64,000 nt of DNA from CBDCWO01 sp965223405 (GCA_965223405.1 CBDCWO010000006.1:2294001-2358000), one strand, 5' to 3'. Counted from the stretch's first letter, positions 43,614 through 55,348 are shown. Notes: generated by a model from the letters alone, not told the origin. Translations and numbers: made by a program.

Positions 43614-44893
43614 AAGAGAAACTTCTTCATTACATTTGGCGTACTCGAAATTTTGATCACAAAAATCTGAAAACTACCCATGGTAAAGCTATTGATATCA
43701 TATATCCAGGAGTTCTCAATATGGACCAAGGACCTGATTTTTCTCAGGCCAAATTAAAGATTGAATCCACATTATGGGTTGGCAATGTAGAAATTCACGT
43801 CAACTCTTCGGATTGGATTCGACACCAACATCAGCATGATCCAAAATATCATAACGTTATCTTGCATGTAGTGTATGATAATGATATTCAAATTACCGGA
43901 CCCCAATCGAGTCATTTACCCTGTCTCCAACTAAAAGAAAGAATAAATAAAAACCTCATCACAAGTTATGAAAGGTTAATGTCTCAGCAAAAATGGATTC
44001 CCTGTGCCGATCAAATCTATGGTATCAATCCCCAGGAAATAAATATTTGGCTGGAAAGTCTACTCGTGAAACGATTGGAACGAAAGACACAACAAATACA
44101 TACAGCCCTGGAATCTACAACATTTGACTGGGAAGAAATTTTTTATCAATTTATTGCAGGACACTTGGGTATGAAAACCAACAAAGATGCTTTTTTGCAA
44201 TTGACAAGGACTTTACCTCGATCCATATTATCTAAACATCGTGACTCCCTATTTGAACTAGAAGCACTATTATTTGGTCATTCAGGACTTTTATCTGAAA
44301 AGCTGAAAGATGACTACCCCAATCGACTATGGTCAGAATATAAGTTCTTACAGAAAGTTTATGGCCTTGATCCAATGTCCTCAAACTACTGGAATTATCT
44401 ACGACTCAGACCTGCCAACTTTCCAACCGTCCGTATTGCCCAGCTGGCCAGATTAATTCACCATACCGACCATTTGTTTAGTAAATGCTTAGCCGCAAGT
44501 AACAAAAAAGAAATTTACAACTTGTTTGATCTTGAAGTTTCTCAATATTGGCGCTACCATGTCGTGTTTGATAAGAAGTCTAAAATTGCCAGAAATCGAA
44601 AGCTTGGATTTTCGACAATTGACAATATTATCATCAATACCATTGTTCCTTTTATGTTTTTATACGGTAAAGTCAAAAATGAGTCGACTATTCAAAACAA
44701 AGCATTTGCTTTGCTTGAGCAATTAAAGCCTGAAAACAATTCAATAATTAATAGGTGGAAGCAATTGGGTTTAACGTCCACAGATGCATTTCAATCACAA
44801 GCACTTATTGAATTAAAAAACGAATATTGTGATCATAAAAAATGTTTAGATTGTCGTATGGGTCACGAAATATTGAAAACGATTAAAGAATAA
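43610..44893 (+). CDS. DUF2851 family protein
   Basis: A 427-residue soluble protein. The N-terminal block (LLHYIWRTRNFDHKNLKTTH, NMDQGPDFSQAKLKI, WVGNVEIHVNSSDWIRHQH) with its His-rich patch, and a C-terminal segment with several Cys (YCDHKKCLDCRMGHEIL), identify DUF2851, a Bacteroidota/Chlorobi family of unknown function. The His and Cys clusters suggest metal binding; that is inference. It is coupled by overlap to folA and by one base to lpxK. Confidence 0.85.
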   Translation: MKEKLLHYIWRTRNFDHKNLKTTHGKAIDIIYPGVLNMDQGPDFSQAKLKIESTLWVGNVEIHVNSSDWIRHQHQHDPKYHNVILHVVYDNDIQITGPQSSHLPCLQLKERINKNLITSYERLMSQQKWIPCADQIYGINPQEINIWLESLLVKRLERKTQQIHTALESTTFDWEEIFYQFIAGHLGMKTNKDAFLQLTRTLPRSILSKHRDSLFELEALLFGHSGLLSEKLKDDYPNRLWSEYKFLQKVYGLDPMSSNYWNYLRLRPANFPTVRIAQLARLIHHTDHLFSKCLAASNKKEIYNLFDLEVSQYWRYHVVFDKKSKIARNRKLGFSTIDNIIINTIVPFMFLYGKVKNESTIQNKAFALLEQLKPENNSIINRWKQLGLTSTDAFQSQALIELKNEYCDHKKCLDCRMGHEILKTIKE

Positions 44894-45954
44894 TGATCCA
44901 AAAAATACTAATCCAAATATTGCTCTTTCCTATCGCTGTGATCTATGGTATTGCAATACTAATTAGAAACTCACTTTACAATACCGGCTTTTTGAAACGT
45001 ATTACTTTTTCAGTCCCGGTTATAACCATTGGTAACTTGTCGGTCGGAGGAACCGGGAAAACTCCGCATATTGAATATTTAATTGAGAAACTTTCTCCTT
45101 ATCTCAAAATTGCTGTTCAGAGTAGAGGGTATAAACGGAAATCAAAAGGATTTAGAGTTGTAAATAGCCATGATACGGTTACGCTGAGTGGAGATGAACC
45201 TTTACAGATCAAGCGCAAATTTCCGGAGATTGCCATTACGGTTTCCGAGAGCAGAACTGTGGGGATTCCCGAATTGTTAAAGTACTTCCCAACTACTCAG
45301 TTGATATTGTTGGACGATGCTTATCAACACCTTTCTGTAAAGGCCCAAATTACGATTTTACTTACCGAATACAAACACCCATTCTATCAAGATTATTTAT
45401 TACCAGTAGGTAGACTGAGAGAATGGAGATCTGGATATCGGCGCGCCAACAGTATCATTGTTACCAAGTGTCCGCCGGAACTGAGCGACCAGGAAAAGTC
45501 CCACATAATTTCCAAAATCAACCCGAGGGCAGATCAAAAAGTATTTTTTTCTACTTTCCAGTATTTACATCCCTACAATATCTGGAATCAAGAACATGCT
45601 GTAATTCTGAATGAAAATGTCAAGGTATTATTGGTGACCGGTATTGCTCGATCCGCATACATCGAAGAATATGTGGGAGCGAAAGTGGCAGAATGTATTT
45701 CTATTTCTTTTGAGGACCATCATTATTTTGATAAATATGAAATAGGTCAACTCAAAACCAAATTCGATGCAATCCAGGCCAAGAATAAAATAATATTAAC
45801 GACAGAAAAGGATGCCACGCGTTTAGAAATACATCGCCAGTTTCTACAAGAAAATAATTTGCCCATATTTGTGTTACCAATTCTTGTCAGATTTTTTGAT
45901 GAAGAGAAGTTTATCACTGATATACAAAACCGGTTGCTTGCCGTGAAAGTTTAA
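44893..45954 (+). CDS. lpxK: Tetraacyldisaccharide 4'-kinase
   Basis: A 353-residue membrane-associated kinase that phosphorylates the lipid A precursor at the 4' position. The N-terminal hydrophobic helix (ILIQILLFPIAVIYGIAI) and the Walker A block ITIGNLSVGGTGKTPHIEYL are diagnostic, followed by AVQSRGYKRKSKGFRVV and LILLDDAYQHLSVKAQ. It confirms a lipid A-bearing outer membrane. The start shares a base with the DUF2851 stop and its own stop overlaps the next start. Confidence 0.94.
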   Translation: MIQKILIQILLFPIAVIYGIAILIRNSLYNTGFLKRITFSVPVITIGNLSVGGTGKTPHIEYLIEKLSPYLKIAVQSRGYKRKSKGFRVVNSHDTVTLSGDEPLQIKRKFPEIAITVSESRTVGIPELLKYFPTTQLILLDDAYQHLSVKAQITILLTEYKHPFYQDYLLPVGRLREWRSGYRRANSIIVTKCPPELSDQEKSHIISKINPRADQKVFFSTFQYLHPYNIWNQEHAVILNENVKVLLVTGIARSAYIEEYVGAKVAECISISFEDHHYFDKYEIGQLKTKFDAIQAKNKIILTTEKDATRLEIHRQFLQENNLPIFVLPILVRFFDEEKFITDIQNRLLAVKV

Positions 45955-47711
45955 TGAAAAGGATTTGGGTATACTATTTAGTCTCACTTTTTTCTTTAGC
46001 AGCGGCACCATCGTTTGCCCAGCAAATTTATTATCAAAATCACACCCGCGCTAGTGAGATATTGACAAGATGGTCCATTCTCTATGAAACTCCTTGGTTC
46101 GGGAGTATAAGAAATTATAACCGCAAGGAGGCTGTAGAATTTGCTCTGAAACTAGACTCAACAACTGTATTGAATGATCATCAGCTGGACGAATTAAGAA
46201 ATATTCTAGTAGACAACAATTTATGGATTTCAGAGATTAGCTCCGAGTCACAGGGTGAGTATCAGTTTACTGATAGTACTAATACGTTTTATCGTTATCA
46301 AACTAATACAAATAATCAGCAAATCCATAATCATCATTTGATTAGCAGAAAACCTATTTTTAAATATTTTTATCGGACACCTGCCAATTTGTTCGAAATT
46401 AATGTCCCTTCATTTCAACTTAGAATCAATCCCATTTTAAACCTTGGAGCTGGGAATCAACTATTTACAAATCATAGGGGAATTGAATTGATGGGTAGTA
46501 TCGATCAAAAAGTGTACTTCTATTCCACAATCATCGAATCACAAAAAAAAGTATTTGAATACGTAAGTGATTACATAACTCAATTTAAGACCTTTCCTGG
46601 AGAAGGACTCTATAAAAAGTACAATAGTAGCCTATTCAATGTTAAAGATGGTTTTGATTACCTAAATGCTCAGGCTTACGTCGGCTTAAATATTACCAAA
46701 CACATCGGTTTGGAATTTGGTTATGGACGACACTTTATCGGTCAGGGTTTTCGTTCTCTTTTCCTATCAGACTTTTCCAACAACTATTTATATCTGAAGC
46801 TCAATACCAAAGTCTGGAAATTGCACTATCAAAATATTTTTGCAGAGATTAATCCCTACAGCGCCAATTCAGACCCTGGAGATATTCTGCTGGATAAAAA
46901 ATATTTTGCCACCCATTACTTGGCTTTTAGACCACATAAAAATGTAGAAGTCGGTTTTTTTGAAACCGTAGTGTTTAATCGTGAGAATCATTTTGAATTT
47001 CAATATTTAAACCCAATCATATTGTACCGTACTATTGAACATGGCCTGGGGAGCCCGGATAATGTATTGATTGGAGCTGATGTCAATTGGAAATTATGGA
47101 ATAAAATTCGGCTGTATTCTCAAGTTTTATTTGACGAATTTAAGTTGTCCGAATTAATATCAAATAACCGGGGCTGGTGGGCCAACAAGATCGGATTGCA
47201 ATTAGGAGCTCGTTATGTCAATTCTTTTGGTATTGATAACCTGGACTTGCAATACGAATTTAATCAGGTCAGACCATACACTTATGGGCATAGGGATTCC
47301 GTAAGCAATTATGCACATTATTTGCAGCCTCTTGCTCACCCAGTGGGAGCCAATTTCAAAGAACATTTGATCAAAGCCACTTATATCCCTATACCCAAAG
47401 TTCATTTGTCCCTGGTAATGTCTTCGATACGTAAAGGTCAAGATGCTGAAGGTACCAATTGGGGAGGAAATATTCTCTTACCGTATGTCACCAGAGAACA
47501 AGATTATGGAAATTCGATCGGTCAAGGCATCCTAGATCGAATCTATTGGAGTCAATTCGAAATAAATTACAAATTATTTCATAATGGATATGCCTATGCG
47601 GGATATCAACTCAGGACGGTTACCAGTGAAGATAAATCCAGAAATCAAAATGAATCCTATTTTTCGACCGGAATTAGAATCAATATGTCAAACCGTCCTT
47701 ACATTTTTTAA
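45954..47711 (+). CDS. Capsule assembly Wzi / gliding RemB-like outer membrane protein
   Basis: A 585-residue exported protein (signal peptide YLVSLFSLAAAPSFAQ). After an N-terminal helical region it is beta-rich, with RGIELMGSIDQKVYFYSTII, LNITKHIGLEFGYGRHFIGQ and GFRSLFLSDFSNNYLYLKL, which match the Wzi-like family that includes RemB of gliding Flavobacteriia. Wzi is a barrel lectin that retains capsule at the surface. It lies between lpxK and metH, 4 kb upstream of the polysaccharide locus, which fits a role in surface polysaccharide. Confidence 0.75.
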   Translation: MKRIWVYYLVSLFSLAAAPSFAQQIYYQNHTRASEILTRWSILYETPWFGSIRNYNRKEAVEFALKLDSTTVLNDHQLDELRNILVDNNLWISEISSESQGEYQFTDSTNTFYRYQTNTNNQQIHNHHLISRKPIFKYFYRTPANLFEINVPSFQLRINPILNLGAGNQLFTNHRGIELMGSIDQKVYFYSTIIESQKKVFEYVSDYITQFKTFPGEGLYKKYNSSLFNVKDGFDYLNAQAYVGLNITKHIGLEFGYGRHFIGQGFRSLFLSDFSNNYLYLKLNTKVWKLHYQNIFAEINPYSANSDPGDILLDKKYFATHYLAFRPHKNVEVGFFETVVFNRENHFEFQYLNPIILYRTIEHGLGSPDNVLIGADVNWKLWNKIRLYSQVLFDEFKLSELISNNRGWWANKIGLQLGARYVNSFGIDNLDLQYEFNQVRPYTYGHRDSVSNYAHYLQPLAHPVGANFKEHLIKATYIPIPKVHLSLVMSSIRKGQDAEGTNWGGNILLPYVTREQDYGNSIGQGILDRIYWSQFEINYKLFHNGYAYAGYQLRTVTSEDKSRNQNESYFSTGIRINMSNRPYIF

Positions 47712-47714
47712 TCC

Positions 47715-50700
47715 ATGAGATTACAGTTAACCGATATCATCAAAGAACGGATTCTATTACTCGATGGAGCTATGGGAACAATGATCCAAACATACAAGCT
47801 CACGGAATCAGATTATAAGGGTGAAGAATTTAAAGAGTTTCAATTCGATCTGAAAGGGAATAATGATTTGTTATCCATTACTCAGCCACAAATTATCAAA
47901 CAGATCCATTTGGATTATCTTGAAGCCGGTGCCGATATTATTGAAACCAATACCTTTAATGCCAACCGGATAAGTCAATCGGATTATCATCTGGAAAAAG
48001 AAGTTTATAAAATGAACTTTGAATCCGCAAAAATTGCTGCAGATGCTGTAGAGATATACAATAGAACGACACCTCAGAAACCCAGGTTTGTCGCTGGGGC
48101 CTTAGGCCCCACAACACGTACCGCCTCATTATCTCCTGATATAAATGATCCTGGATTTCGCTCAGTCACTTTTGATGAATTGGTAGTAGCCTATCGTGAA
48201 CAGGCAAGCGGCTTGATCGATGGCGGAGTGGATATTTTATTAGTAGAAACCGTTTTTGATACCCTCAACTGTAAGGCCGCCTTGTTTGCTATTGACCAAT
48301 TGTTAGAAGAATTGAAATTGGATTTACCAGTTATGGTATCGGGTACCATTACCGATGCCAGCGGTCGAACTCTATCCGGCCAAACGGTAGAAGCCTTTTG
48401 GAATTCAGTTTCTCATATTGATATGTTTAGCGTGGGACTGAATTGCGCTTTAGGAGCTAAGGAATTGCGCCCCCACCTTAAAACACTCTCCGAAATAGCA
48501 GATTGTTATGTAAGTGCCTATCCAAATGCAGGATTACCTAACGAATTAGGAGAATATGACCAGACCTCGGAAGAAATGCGAGATTTAATGGCTGAATTTA
48601 TTGACCAAGGCATGGTAAACTTGATTGGAGGATGTTGCGGTACCACACCAAAACATATAAAAGCTTTGGCTAATGCTCTGGAAGGAATGACTCCACGGTC
48701 GATACCTCCCATACCTAAAATGAGTCGTTTCAGTGGATTGGAGCTATTGGAATTGAGACCGGATTTGAATTTTGTAAATATTGGAGAAAGAACCAATGTG
48801 ACCGGTTCACGCAAATTTGCCAGACTAATAAAAGAAAAAAAATACCATGAAGCATTAAGTGTTGCCCTTCACCAAGTAGAAGGTGGAGCTCAAATATTAG
48901 ATGTCAATATGGACGAAGGGCTGCTTGATTCCGAACATGAGATGTCTTTGTTCATCAACCTCATGGCATCGGAACCGGAGATTGCCAAACTTCCATTAAT
49001 GATAGACTCCTCCAAGTTTTCGGTCATTGAAGCCGGCCTTAAATGCACTCAAGGGAAAAGCATAGTGAATTCCATTTCATTGAAGGAGGGAGAGGAGGAG
49101 TTTATTCAAAATGCAAAATTGGTAAAACGCTTTGGAGCTGGTATGGTTGTAATGGCTTTTGATGAAGAGGGTCAGGCAGAGACCATAGATCGTAAAGTGG
49201 ATATCTGTAAAAGGGCGTATCGAATCCTGACTGAGATTGTGAAAATCCCTCCTGAAGACATTATTTTTGATCCCAATATCTTTGCTGTGGCGACAGGCAT
49301 ACCAGAACACAATGAATATGCTATTAATTTTATAGAAGCAGTTAAAAGGATTAAACAAGAGTGTCCGGGAGCAAAAATAAGTGGCGGAGTAAGCAACATA
49401 TCCTTTTCATTTCGTGGTAATAATGTGGTAAGAGAAGCAATGCATTCAGCCTTCTTGTTTCACGCTATTCGAGCCGGGATGGATATGGGAATAGTCAATG
49501 CAGGAATGATTGAGGTGTACGAAGAAATTCCTAAAAAATTGCTATCCCTGGTAGAGGATGTACTCTTTAATCGGCATCCACAAGCTACAGAGGCCTTGAC
49601 GAAATATGCAGAAAAAAATTCAACTCTCGGAAAACAACGGATTATTGATGAATCCTGGAGAGAAAACTCATTGGCAGAACGTATTCATCATGCCCTCGTA
49701 AAAGGAATAGAAAAATACATTGTAGAGGATATGGTCGAAGCCCTAGATAAATATACAGAGCCGGTGGAGATCATTGAAGGACCATTAATGGATGGAATGA
49801 ATATCGTGGGGGACTTGTTTGGATCTGGAAAAATGTTTTTACCCCAAGTAGTTAAAAGTGCAAGGGTAATGAAAAAAGCAGTGGCACACCTTACTCCCTA
49901 TATTGAAGGCGGTAAGGATATTAAGAAGCGAAACCATAAGGGCCGGATACTATTAGCCACGGTAAAAGGTGACGTACATGATATTGGAAAAAACATTGTA
50001 GGAGTGGTTCTGGGGTGTAACAATTATGAAATAATTGATTTGGGGGTTATGGTTCGATGTGAACACATTTTGGAAACAGCCCAAGCGAAGAATGTAGACA
50101 TTATTGGGTTAAGCGGCTTGATTACGCCCTCTTTAGACGAAATGACTTATGTGGCTAAAGAAATGGAAAGACAGGAATTTAGTATACCATTATTAATAGG
50201 AGGAGCCACCACTTCCAAATTACATACAGCCATAAAAATTGCTCCTCAATATTCGGGCCCTGCGGTGCATGTTCTTGATGCTTCTCGCAGTGTAGGAGTG
50301 GTATCCGAATTACTGGGGTCAAACAAACAAGGATATATACAAAATATCAATCTAGAATATGATCGAGTCCGGGATCGAAGACAAAAGCAACAGGAGTCCA
50401 AGTCGTATATAAGTTACCCGGAAGCACAGAGAAATGCGATTTCAATTGACTGGTCACACTATATTCCACCGAAACCCAGACAACTGGGTGTTCATGTGAT
50501 ACAGCCCCAGATTGAAACTTTGGTAAATTATATTGATTGGACGCCGTTTTTCAGTAGTTGGCAGTTGGGAGGCAAATTTCCAGAGATTCTTAAGGATCCG
50601 AAAGTAGGTAAAGAAGCAGCAGATCTATACAAAAATGCGCAAAAAATGTTGGCCGAATTTATCGCAAAAGATGTTTTGAAGCCTCTAGGAGTATGGGGAC

Positions 50701-51377
50701 TTTTCTCTGCTAATTCCAATGACCAGGATCAGGTATTGGTTAGAGATACTCAACAAAACCGAATTGTAAAATTAAATTTTCTGCGACAGCAACGCAAAAA
50801 GGCTTCAGGATTAGCGAATTACAGCCTGACGGACTTTATTTGCCCATTAGAATACGGAAGCCAGGATTATATTGGTGCTTTTGCGGTAACTACCGGGCAT
50901 GGTTTAGAATCACTATTAAACCAGTATGCCAAGAATCACGATGATTACTCTAGCATTATGGCAAAAGTTCTAGCTGACCGTCTGGCAGAAGCTTTTGCTG
51001 AATGGCTTCACCAACAGATACGGACTACCTATTGGGGATACACGCCCGGGGAAAAATTGAACAATCAGGAATTAATTACGGAGAAGTATCAAGGAATCAG
51101 GCCGGCTCCGGGATATCCCGCTTGCCCGGATCATACCGAAAAACAAATTTTGTTTTCACTATTACAAGCTGAAAAAAATGCCAAAATGTTTCTTACCGAA
51201 TCCTTGGCGATGCAACCGGCTTCATCGGTTGCAGGCTGGTATTTTTCTCATCCGGATTCCCGATACTTTGGCCTAGGAGAAATCTTACAAGATCAGGTTC
51301 AGCACTATGCTAAAAGGAAGAAAATGATGTTAGAAGAAATGGAATATTGGTTGGCACCCAATCTGCAATATAAATAG
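47715..51377 (+). CDS. metH: Cobalamin-dependent methionine synthase
   Basis: A full-length 1220-residue enzyme. Domain 1 (about 1-325) binds homocysteine ([15 protein letters not shown]; zinc cysteines in VGLNCALG and [13 protein letters not shown]). Domain 2 (about 350-610) binds methyltetrahydrofolate ([20 protein letters not shown]). Domain 3 (about 645-880) binds B12 ([19 protein letters not shown] with the DxHxxG ligand His near 755). Domain 4 (about 920-1220) is the SAM reactivation domain ([15 protein letters not shown]). It needs vitamin B12; no B12 riboswitch is seen upstream, where only three bases separate it from the Wzi-like gene. Confidence 0.98.
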   Translation: MRLQLTDIIKERILLLDGAMGTMIQTYKLTESDYKGEEFKEFQFDLKGNNDLLSITQPQIIKQIHLDYLEAGADIIETNTFNANRISQSDYHLEKEVYKMNFESAKIAADAVEIYNRTTPQKPRFVAGALGPTTRTASLSPDINDPGFRSVTFDELVVAYREQASGLIDGGVDILLVETVFDTLNCKAALFAIDQLLEELKLDLPVMVSGTITDASGRTLSGQTVEAFWNSVSHIDMFSVGLNCALGAKELRPHLKTLSEIADCYVSAYPNAGLPNELGEYDQTSEEMRDLMAEFIDQGMVNLIGGCCGTTPKHIKALANALEGMTPRSIPPIPKMSRFSGLELLELRPDLNFVNIGERTNVTGSRKFARLIKEKKYHEALSVALHQVEGGAQILDVNMDEGLLDSEHEMSLFINLMASEPEIAKLPLMIDSSKFSVIEAGLKCTQGKSIVNSISLKEGEEEFIQNAKLVKRFGAGMVVMAFDEEGQAETIDRKVDICKRAYRILTEIVKIPPEDIIFDPNIFAVATGIPEHNEYAINFIEAVKRIKQECPGAKISGGVSNISFSFRGNNVVREAMHSAFLFHAIRAGMDMGIVNAGMIEVYEEIPKKLLSLVEDVLFNRHPQATEALTKYAEKNSTLGKQRIIDESWRENSLAERIHHALVKGIEKYIVEDMVEALDKYTEPVEIIEGPLMDGMNIVGDLFGSGKMFLPQVVKSARVMKKAVAHLTPYIEGGKDIKKRNHKGRILLATVKGDVHDIGKNIVGVVLGCNNYEIIDLGVMVRCEHILETAQAKNVDIIGLSGLITPSLDEMTYVAKEMERQEFSIPLLIGGATTSKLHTAIKIAPQYSGPAVHVLDASRSVGVVSELLGSNKQGYIQNINLEYDRVRDRRQKQQESKSYISYPEAQRNAISIDWSHYIPPKPRQLGVHVIQPQIETLVNYIDWTPFFSSWQLGGKFPEILKDPKVGKEAADLYKNAQKMLAEFIAKDVLKPLGVWGLFSANSNDQDQVLVRDTQQNRIVKLNFLRQQRKKASGLANYSLTDFICPLEYGSQDYIGAFAVTTGHGLESLLNQYAKNHDDYSSIMAKVLADRLAEAFAEWLHQQIRTTYWGYTPGEKLNNQELITEKYQGIRPAPGYPACPDHTEKQILFSLLQAEKNAKMFLTESLAMQPASSVAGWYFSHPDSRYFGLGEILQDQVQHYAKRKKMMLEEMEYWLAPNLQYK

Positions 51378-51448
51378 CCGATAATTTACTATTTCCAAAG
51401 TTAATTCCGATAGAGTGATAAATACACTTTGAATTTATATTTTTACAC

Positions 51449-54220
51449 ATGCAATTGAATTCTATGTGCTTACGCTATATACTTTTCCTCCTTTGTTTGT
51501 TCTTCAGCACGGTGCTTATATCACAACAGCTTCCCCCTGGAGTGAGTCAACAGCAGATTAGAGCCCAATTAGCCCAAAAAGGGATTAGCGAGGACGATGT
51601 TCAGCAAAGGTTAAAAGAAAAAGGTTTTGATATCAATAATCTGAAACCCGAAGACATTCCCGCGTTTCAGAAAGCCCTGGAAGAAACCATTGCGGAACTT
51701 GAAAGAGAGGCAACTCAGGCTGTAGGAGAGGTTACTTCGGATATCATTCAGCAAAAAACCAGCGAACAACTCAATGAAGAAATTCAAAATAAGGCTACCG
51801 CAATTGGAGAAAAAGTGGAAGCAGGTGTTCCTGTAAAAGAAGCCATCTCGGAAGAAATTCTGAGTGATTCGGAAGAAGGTCCGCGAGCAGTAATTTATGG
51901 ACATCATATATTTAGAGACGGCAGCATCAATACATTCCGGCAATCCGATGATATACGACCTCCGGATACCTATTTATTGGGACCTGGAGATCAATTGGCA
52001 ATATCCATATTCGGAGCTTCTTTTAAAAATGAGGTGTTGACGATAAATAAAGAAGGGTTTGTCCAGCCAGACCGGATGCCCAGGATCTACCTAAATGGCA
52101 TCAACTTTGGCAGATCCAAAGAACTATTACGCAAACGCTATCGCAGCAACTATCTATTTAATCCTTCCGAATTTTCTGTCGTTCTAAATTATTCGCGCAC
52201 CATTACCGTCAACATTGTGGGAGATGTGCTTAAACCAGGTTCTTATACGTTACCCGCTATTAATACGGCCTTTAATGCGTTGACAGCAGCCGACGGCCCT
52301 GCCAACATCGGAAGTGTACGGAAGATTCAGCTCATCCGAAGCGGAGTTCAGCCACAAGAAATCGATGTGTATCAATTTTTGTTTGATCCTTCCTTTCAGG
52401 AAAATTTTTATTTACAAGACGGAGACTATATCTACATTCCGGTGGCTGAAAAAGTGGTAACTATAAGTGGTGCGGTCAAACGGCCATTTGCCTACGAACT
52501 CAAAGCACCAGAAAATTTAAAGGCATTAATTCAATTTGCCGGGGGATTAAGTGATAACGCCTTTCAAAAAAATATTCAGGTCAAACGGTTTGTCGACGAT
52601 GAAGAGATCATTATTGATGTTAATTTGAGGGACATTTTATCGTCAGATCAAGATTTTGAACTGTTTTCAGGTGATGTGATCCGAATACCGGCCATCCCCC
52701 TGGCCTTTGAAAACAAAGTGGAAATTTCCGGAGCGGTTGCCTTACCGGGAACTTACGAATTGTCACCAGGGCTCAGATTGTTGGACTTGATTACCCGCGC
52801 AGAGTTGCGCACCAATGCCAAGCTGGATATCGGTTACCTGATCCGGCAAAAGACCGATGGTAATTACAGCTATGAGCGTAAAAATTTTCAAGATATTATT
52901 AATAATCCGGGGAGTCCTGAAAATATCTTTTTACAAGAAAGGGATCGGGTTTTGATTTTAGCTCAAAATACCTTTACCGATCGCGCTAATGTCAAGGTAA
53001 ATGGTGCGGTCCGCGACCCCAACAGCTATCCCTATAATCGGGAGGCAGGCCTCAGGATTTCAGATGCCTTGAACTTAGCCGGCGGACTGAGCCCCAACGC
53101 TTCAGCAATCGCCTATATCTATCGAAAAGACGATACCCGAAAAAAGCATCAGGAATATTTAAGGATCGACATTGCTGATGTGGCTCTAAACTCAGGTTCA
53201 GCACAAAATATCTTATTGGAACCGTTTGATAGTATTTACATATTTCCCAATGAATACTTTACCGATCAGGCCAATGTAAGTGTACTGGGTGCCGTAAGAA
53301 ATCCGGGAGCCTATCCCTTTGATTCTACACTTAATTTAAAAGACATCATCACCCAGGCCGGAGGCCTTTCTCTTTCCGGGGCTAAAAATAGAATTGAGAT
53401 TTCCCGCGTGATGATCAATGATAATGAGCCCACCCAAACGGTAGTAGCCTCTGTGGAAGTCGACGAAAACTTTAATATTGTATCGGGCTCGGAAGCTACA
53501 TTGTCATTGCAGCCTTTTGATCAGGTGATCGTCAGGCATGTTCCGGAATTTGAATTGCAGAAAAATGTTCAGATTAATGGAGAAGTAGTCTATCCGGGCA
53601 CTTATCCTTTAATTAGCGAAAATGAAAAGTTAAGCAGTATAATTCAGCGGGCCGGAGGTCTTTCTGCAGAAGCATTTCCGGAAGGAGCTACTATATATCG
53701 AACCGAGGACAACATCGGCTTTGTAGTTACCAAACTGCAAGAGGTCATGACCAATCCGTCCTCCGATTTTAACCTCATCATGAAAGAAGGTGACCGAATC
53801 GATATTCCAAAACAAAAAGACATCGTCACGATTGAAGGGGCAACCAATGCCATTGAATTGTATCCTGAGCGAGTCGTGGCCGGAGGAAAATTCTCAACTG
53901 CTTTTGTGGGAAGAAAAAGAGCAAAATGGTACGTCAATGAGTTTGCCGCAGGTGTAGGTGAAAATGGCTCAACTAAAAGAATTGCTGTGGAATACCCCAA
54001 CGGAGAAATCAAAAAAACCAAATCCTTTTTATTTATCACATCCTCACCACCGGTTGAAAAAGGATCCAAGATCCGGGTCGGCTATAAGCCACCTAAGCCC
54101 GAGAAAGAAAAAACTCCGGGCTCCAATGAACGGATTGATTGGGGTAAAGTGGTGGCCGATAGCATGGCACAGGCTACTGCTGTATTAACTCTCATTCTAT
54201 TGGTACAAAGGCTCAATTAA
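51449..54220 (+). CDS. Wza-like polysaccharide export protein with six SLBB domains
   Basis: A 923-residue outer-membrane export protein. A signal peptide (YILFLLCLFFSTVLIS) is followed by a helical, Glu/Gln-rich region (about 30-140). Next come the polysaccharide-export domain (about 165-235; YLLGPGDQLAISIFG) and six SLBB repeats, each opening with a G-x-V-x-x-P-G/N-x-Y pattern (VNIVGDVLKPGSYTL, VTISGAVKRPFAYEL, VEISGAVALPGTYEL, VKVNGAVRDPNSYPY, VSVLGAVRNPGAYPF, VQINGEVVYPGTYPL). A C-terminal helix (ATAVLTLILLVQRLN) may span the outer membrane. E. coli Wza has about 380 residues, so the periplasmic stack is much longer. ATG 51464 is an alternative start. It opens the polysaccharide locus. 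Confidence 0.92.
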   Translation: MQLNSMCLRYILFLLCLFFSTVLISQQLPPGVSQQQIRAQLAQKGISEDDVQQRLKEKGFDINNLKPEDIPAFQKALEETIAELEREATQAVGEVTSDIIQQKTSEQLNEEIQNKATAIGEKVEAGVPVKEAISEEILSDSEEGPRAVIYGHHIFRDGSINTFRQSDDIRPPDTYLLGPGDQLAISIFGASFKNEVLTINKEGFVQPDRMPRIYLNGINFGRSKELLRKRYRSNYLFNPSEFSVVLNYSRTITVNIVGDVLKPGSYTLPAINTAFNALTAADGPANIGSVRKIQLIRSGVQPQEIDVYQFLFDPSFQENFYLQDGDYIYIPVAEKVVTISGAVKRPFAYELKAPENLKALIQFAGGLSDNAFQKNIQVKRFVDDEEIIIDVNLRDILSSDQDFELFSGDVIRIPAIPLAFENKVEISGAVALPGTYELSPGLRLLDLITRAELRTNAKLDIGYLIRQKTDGNYSYERKNFQDIINNPGSPENIFLQERDRVLILAQNTFTDRANVKVNGAVRDPNSYPYNREAGLRISDALNLAGGLSPNASAIAYIYRKDDTRKKHQEYLRIDIADVALNSGSAQNILLEPFDSIYIFPNEYFTDQANVSVLGAVRNPGAYPFDSTLNLKDIITQAGGLSLSGAKNRIEISRVMINDNEPTQTVVASVEVDENFNIVSGSEATLSLQPFDQVIVRHVPEFELQKNVQINGEVVYPGTYPLISENEKLSSIIQRAGGLSAEAFPEGATIYRTEDNIGFVVTKLQEVMTNPSSDFNLIMKEGDRIDIPKQKDIVTIEGATNAIELYPERVVAGGKFSTAFVGRKRAKWYVNEFAAGVGENGSTKRIAVEYPNGEIKKTKSFLFITSSPPVEKGSKIRVGYKPPKPEKEKTPGSNERIDWGKVVADSMAQATAVLTLILLVQRLN

Positions 54221-55308
54221 TGGAAATACAGCAACCACAGTATATAGAAGAAGATGAAATTACCTTGAAGGAATTAATTCTTAAGATCAAGGAATTTTGG
54301 GGTGTATTGTGGCAGCAAAAGGTTTGGATTATCATTGTTGCTCTGCTTTTTGCCGGGTTTTTTGCATTAAAAACCTGGATCAAGCCCATTACTTTTACCG
54401 CACCATTGACATTTATGGTAAATGAGGATGAAGGCAATCAAATGGGAGCCATATCCGGGATCCTAGGTCAATTTGGTCTACCCGGAGGTGGCAATAGTGA
54501 GTTTAACCTGGATCGTATCCTTGAATTGGCCAAATCGCGGCGCATCGTATATCCATGTTTATTGGAGAAAGCAAATATGGATGGCCAGGATGATATAATA
54601 GCAAATCATCTTATACGAATTTATGACTATCATAAGAAGTGGTCAAAATCTAAAAACCAGGAATTGCATAAATACCAGTTTACCAAATCCTCATTTGAAG
54701 ACCTGGACCGGACCGGACAAATTGCACTTAAAAGTCTGCACACCAAGGTTGTTGGCAATGAAAAGAAAAGCAATGATCCACTGTTATCTACTCAATATGG
54801 TGAAGAAACGGGAATCCTTAAACTCACCATAACTAGTGAGGATGGAGATCTTTCCAGTATTTTGGTCAATAAAATCTATGAACGGCTAAGCTCCTATTAC
54901 ATTGAAAAAACCATTGAACCCCAGCAAGAAACAGTTAAAATACTGAAAGAAAAAACCGACTCCTTACGACAGGCATTAAATGAGGCAGAGGCTTCTTTGG
55001 CCTCCTTTGATGCGACCAGGCGCAGCTTGTGGTCCGAGACCGAACAATTTAAGCGGGATGCCAGACAGCGCAAGGTGACTTTGTTAACCTTGATGTATGG
55101 GGAGGCGTTGAAAAATTCGGAAACAGCTCAGTTTGCCTTGCAGAGTAAAACTCCCTTCTTTCAGGTGATCGATCCGCCACCAATTCCCTTAGCACCCAAT
55201 GTCAATTCAAAATTTAGAGCATTGGTTATCGGCGGTGTCCTGGGTGGATTTCTGGCCGTATTTTGGTTTATTGCCAGAAAAATTTACCGGGATACAATGT
55301 CCGTATAA
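54220..55308 (+). CDS. Wzz-like polysaccharide co-polymerase
   Basis: A 362-residue inner-membrane protein with the Wzz topology: a short cytosolic start, TM1 at about 32-50 (VWIIIVALLFAGFFALKTWI), a periplasmic helical part with a coiled coil (about 225-290; EPQQETVKILKEKTDSLRQA) and TM2 at about 332-350 preceded by a Pro-rich segment (IDPPPIPLAPNVNSKFR). No tyrosine-kinase domain is attached. It controls chain length or couples to the Wza-like exporter. The start overlaps the stop of the exporter gene by one base. Confidence 0.88.
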   Translation: MEIQQPQYIEEDEITLKELILKIKEFWGVLWQQKVWIIIVALLFAGFFALKTWIKPITFTAPLTFMVNEDEGNQMGAISGILGQFGLPGGGNSEFNLDRILELAKSRRIVYPCLLEKANMDGQDDIIANHLIRIYDYHKKWSKSKNQELHKYQFTKSSFEDLDRTGQIALKSLHTKVVGNEKKSNDPLLSTQYGEETGILKLTITSEDGDLSSILVNKIYERLSSYYIEKTIEPQQETVKILKEKTDSLRQALNEAEASLASFDATRRSLWSETEQFKRDARQRKVTLLTLMYGEALKNSETAQFALQSKTPFFQVIDPPPIPLAPNVNSKFRALVIGGVLGGFLAVFWFIARKIYRDTMSV

Positions 55309-55329
55309 ATTTTTGGTTTAAATAAATAT

Positions 55330-55348
55330 TGAGTAATATTGTTACTCA
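55330..55348. promoter_or_regulatory. Dyad operator over the promoter of the winged-helix gene
   Basis: TGAGTAA (55330-55336) and TTACTCA (55342-55348) form a perfect 7-bp inverted repeat with a 5-base spacer, six bases before ATG 55354. It overlaps a one-mismatch -7 element TAATATTG (55334-55341), which has TTTG (55312-55315) 18 bases upstream as a -33 element. Binding here by the encoded wHTH protein would block its own promoter. Confidence 0.45.
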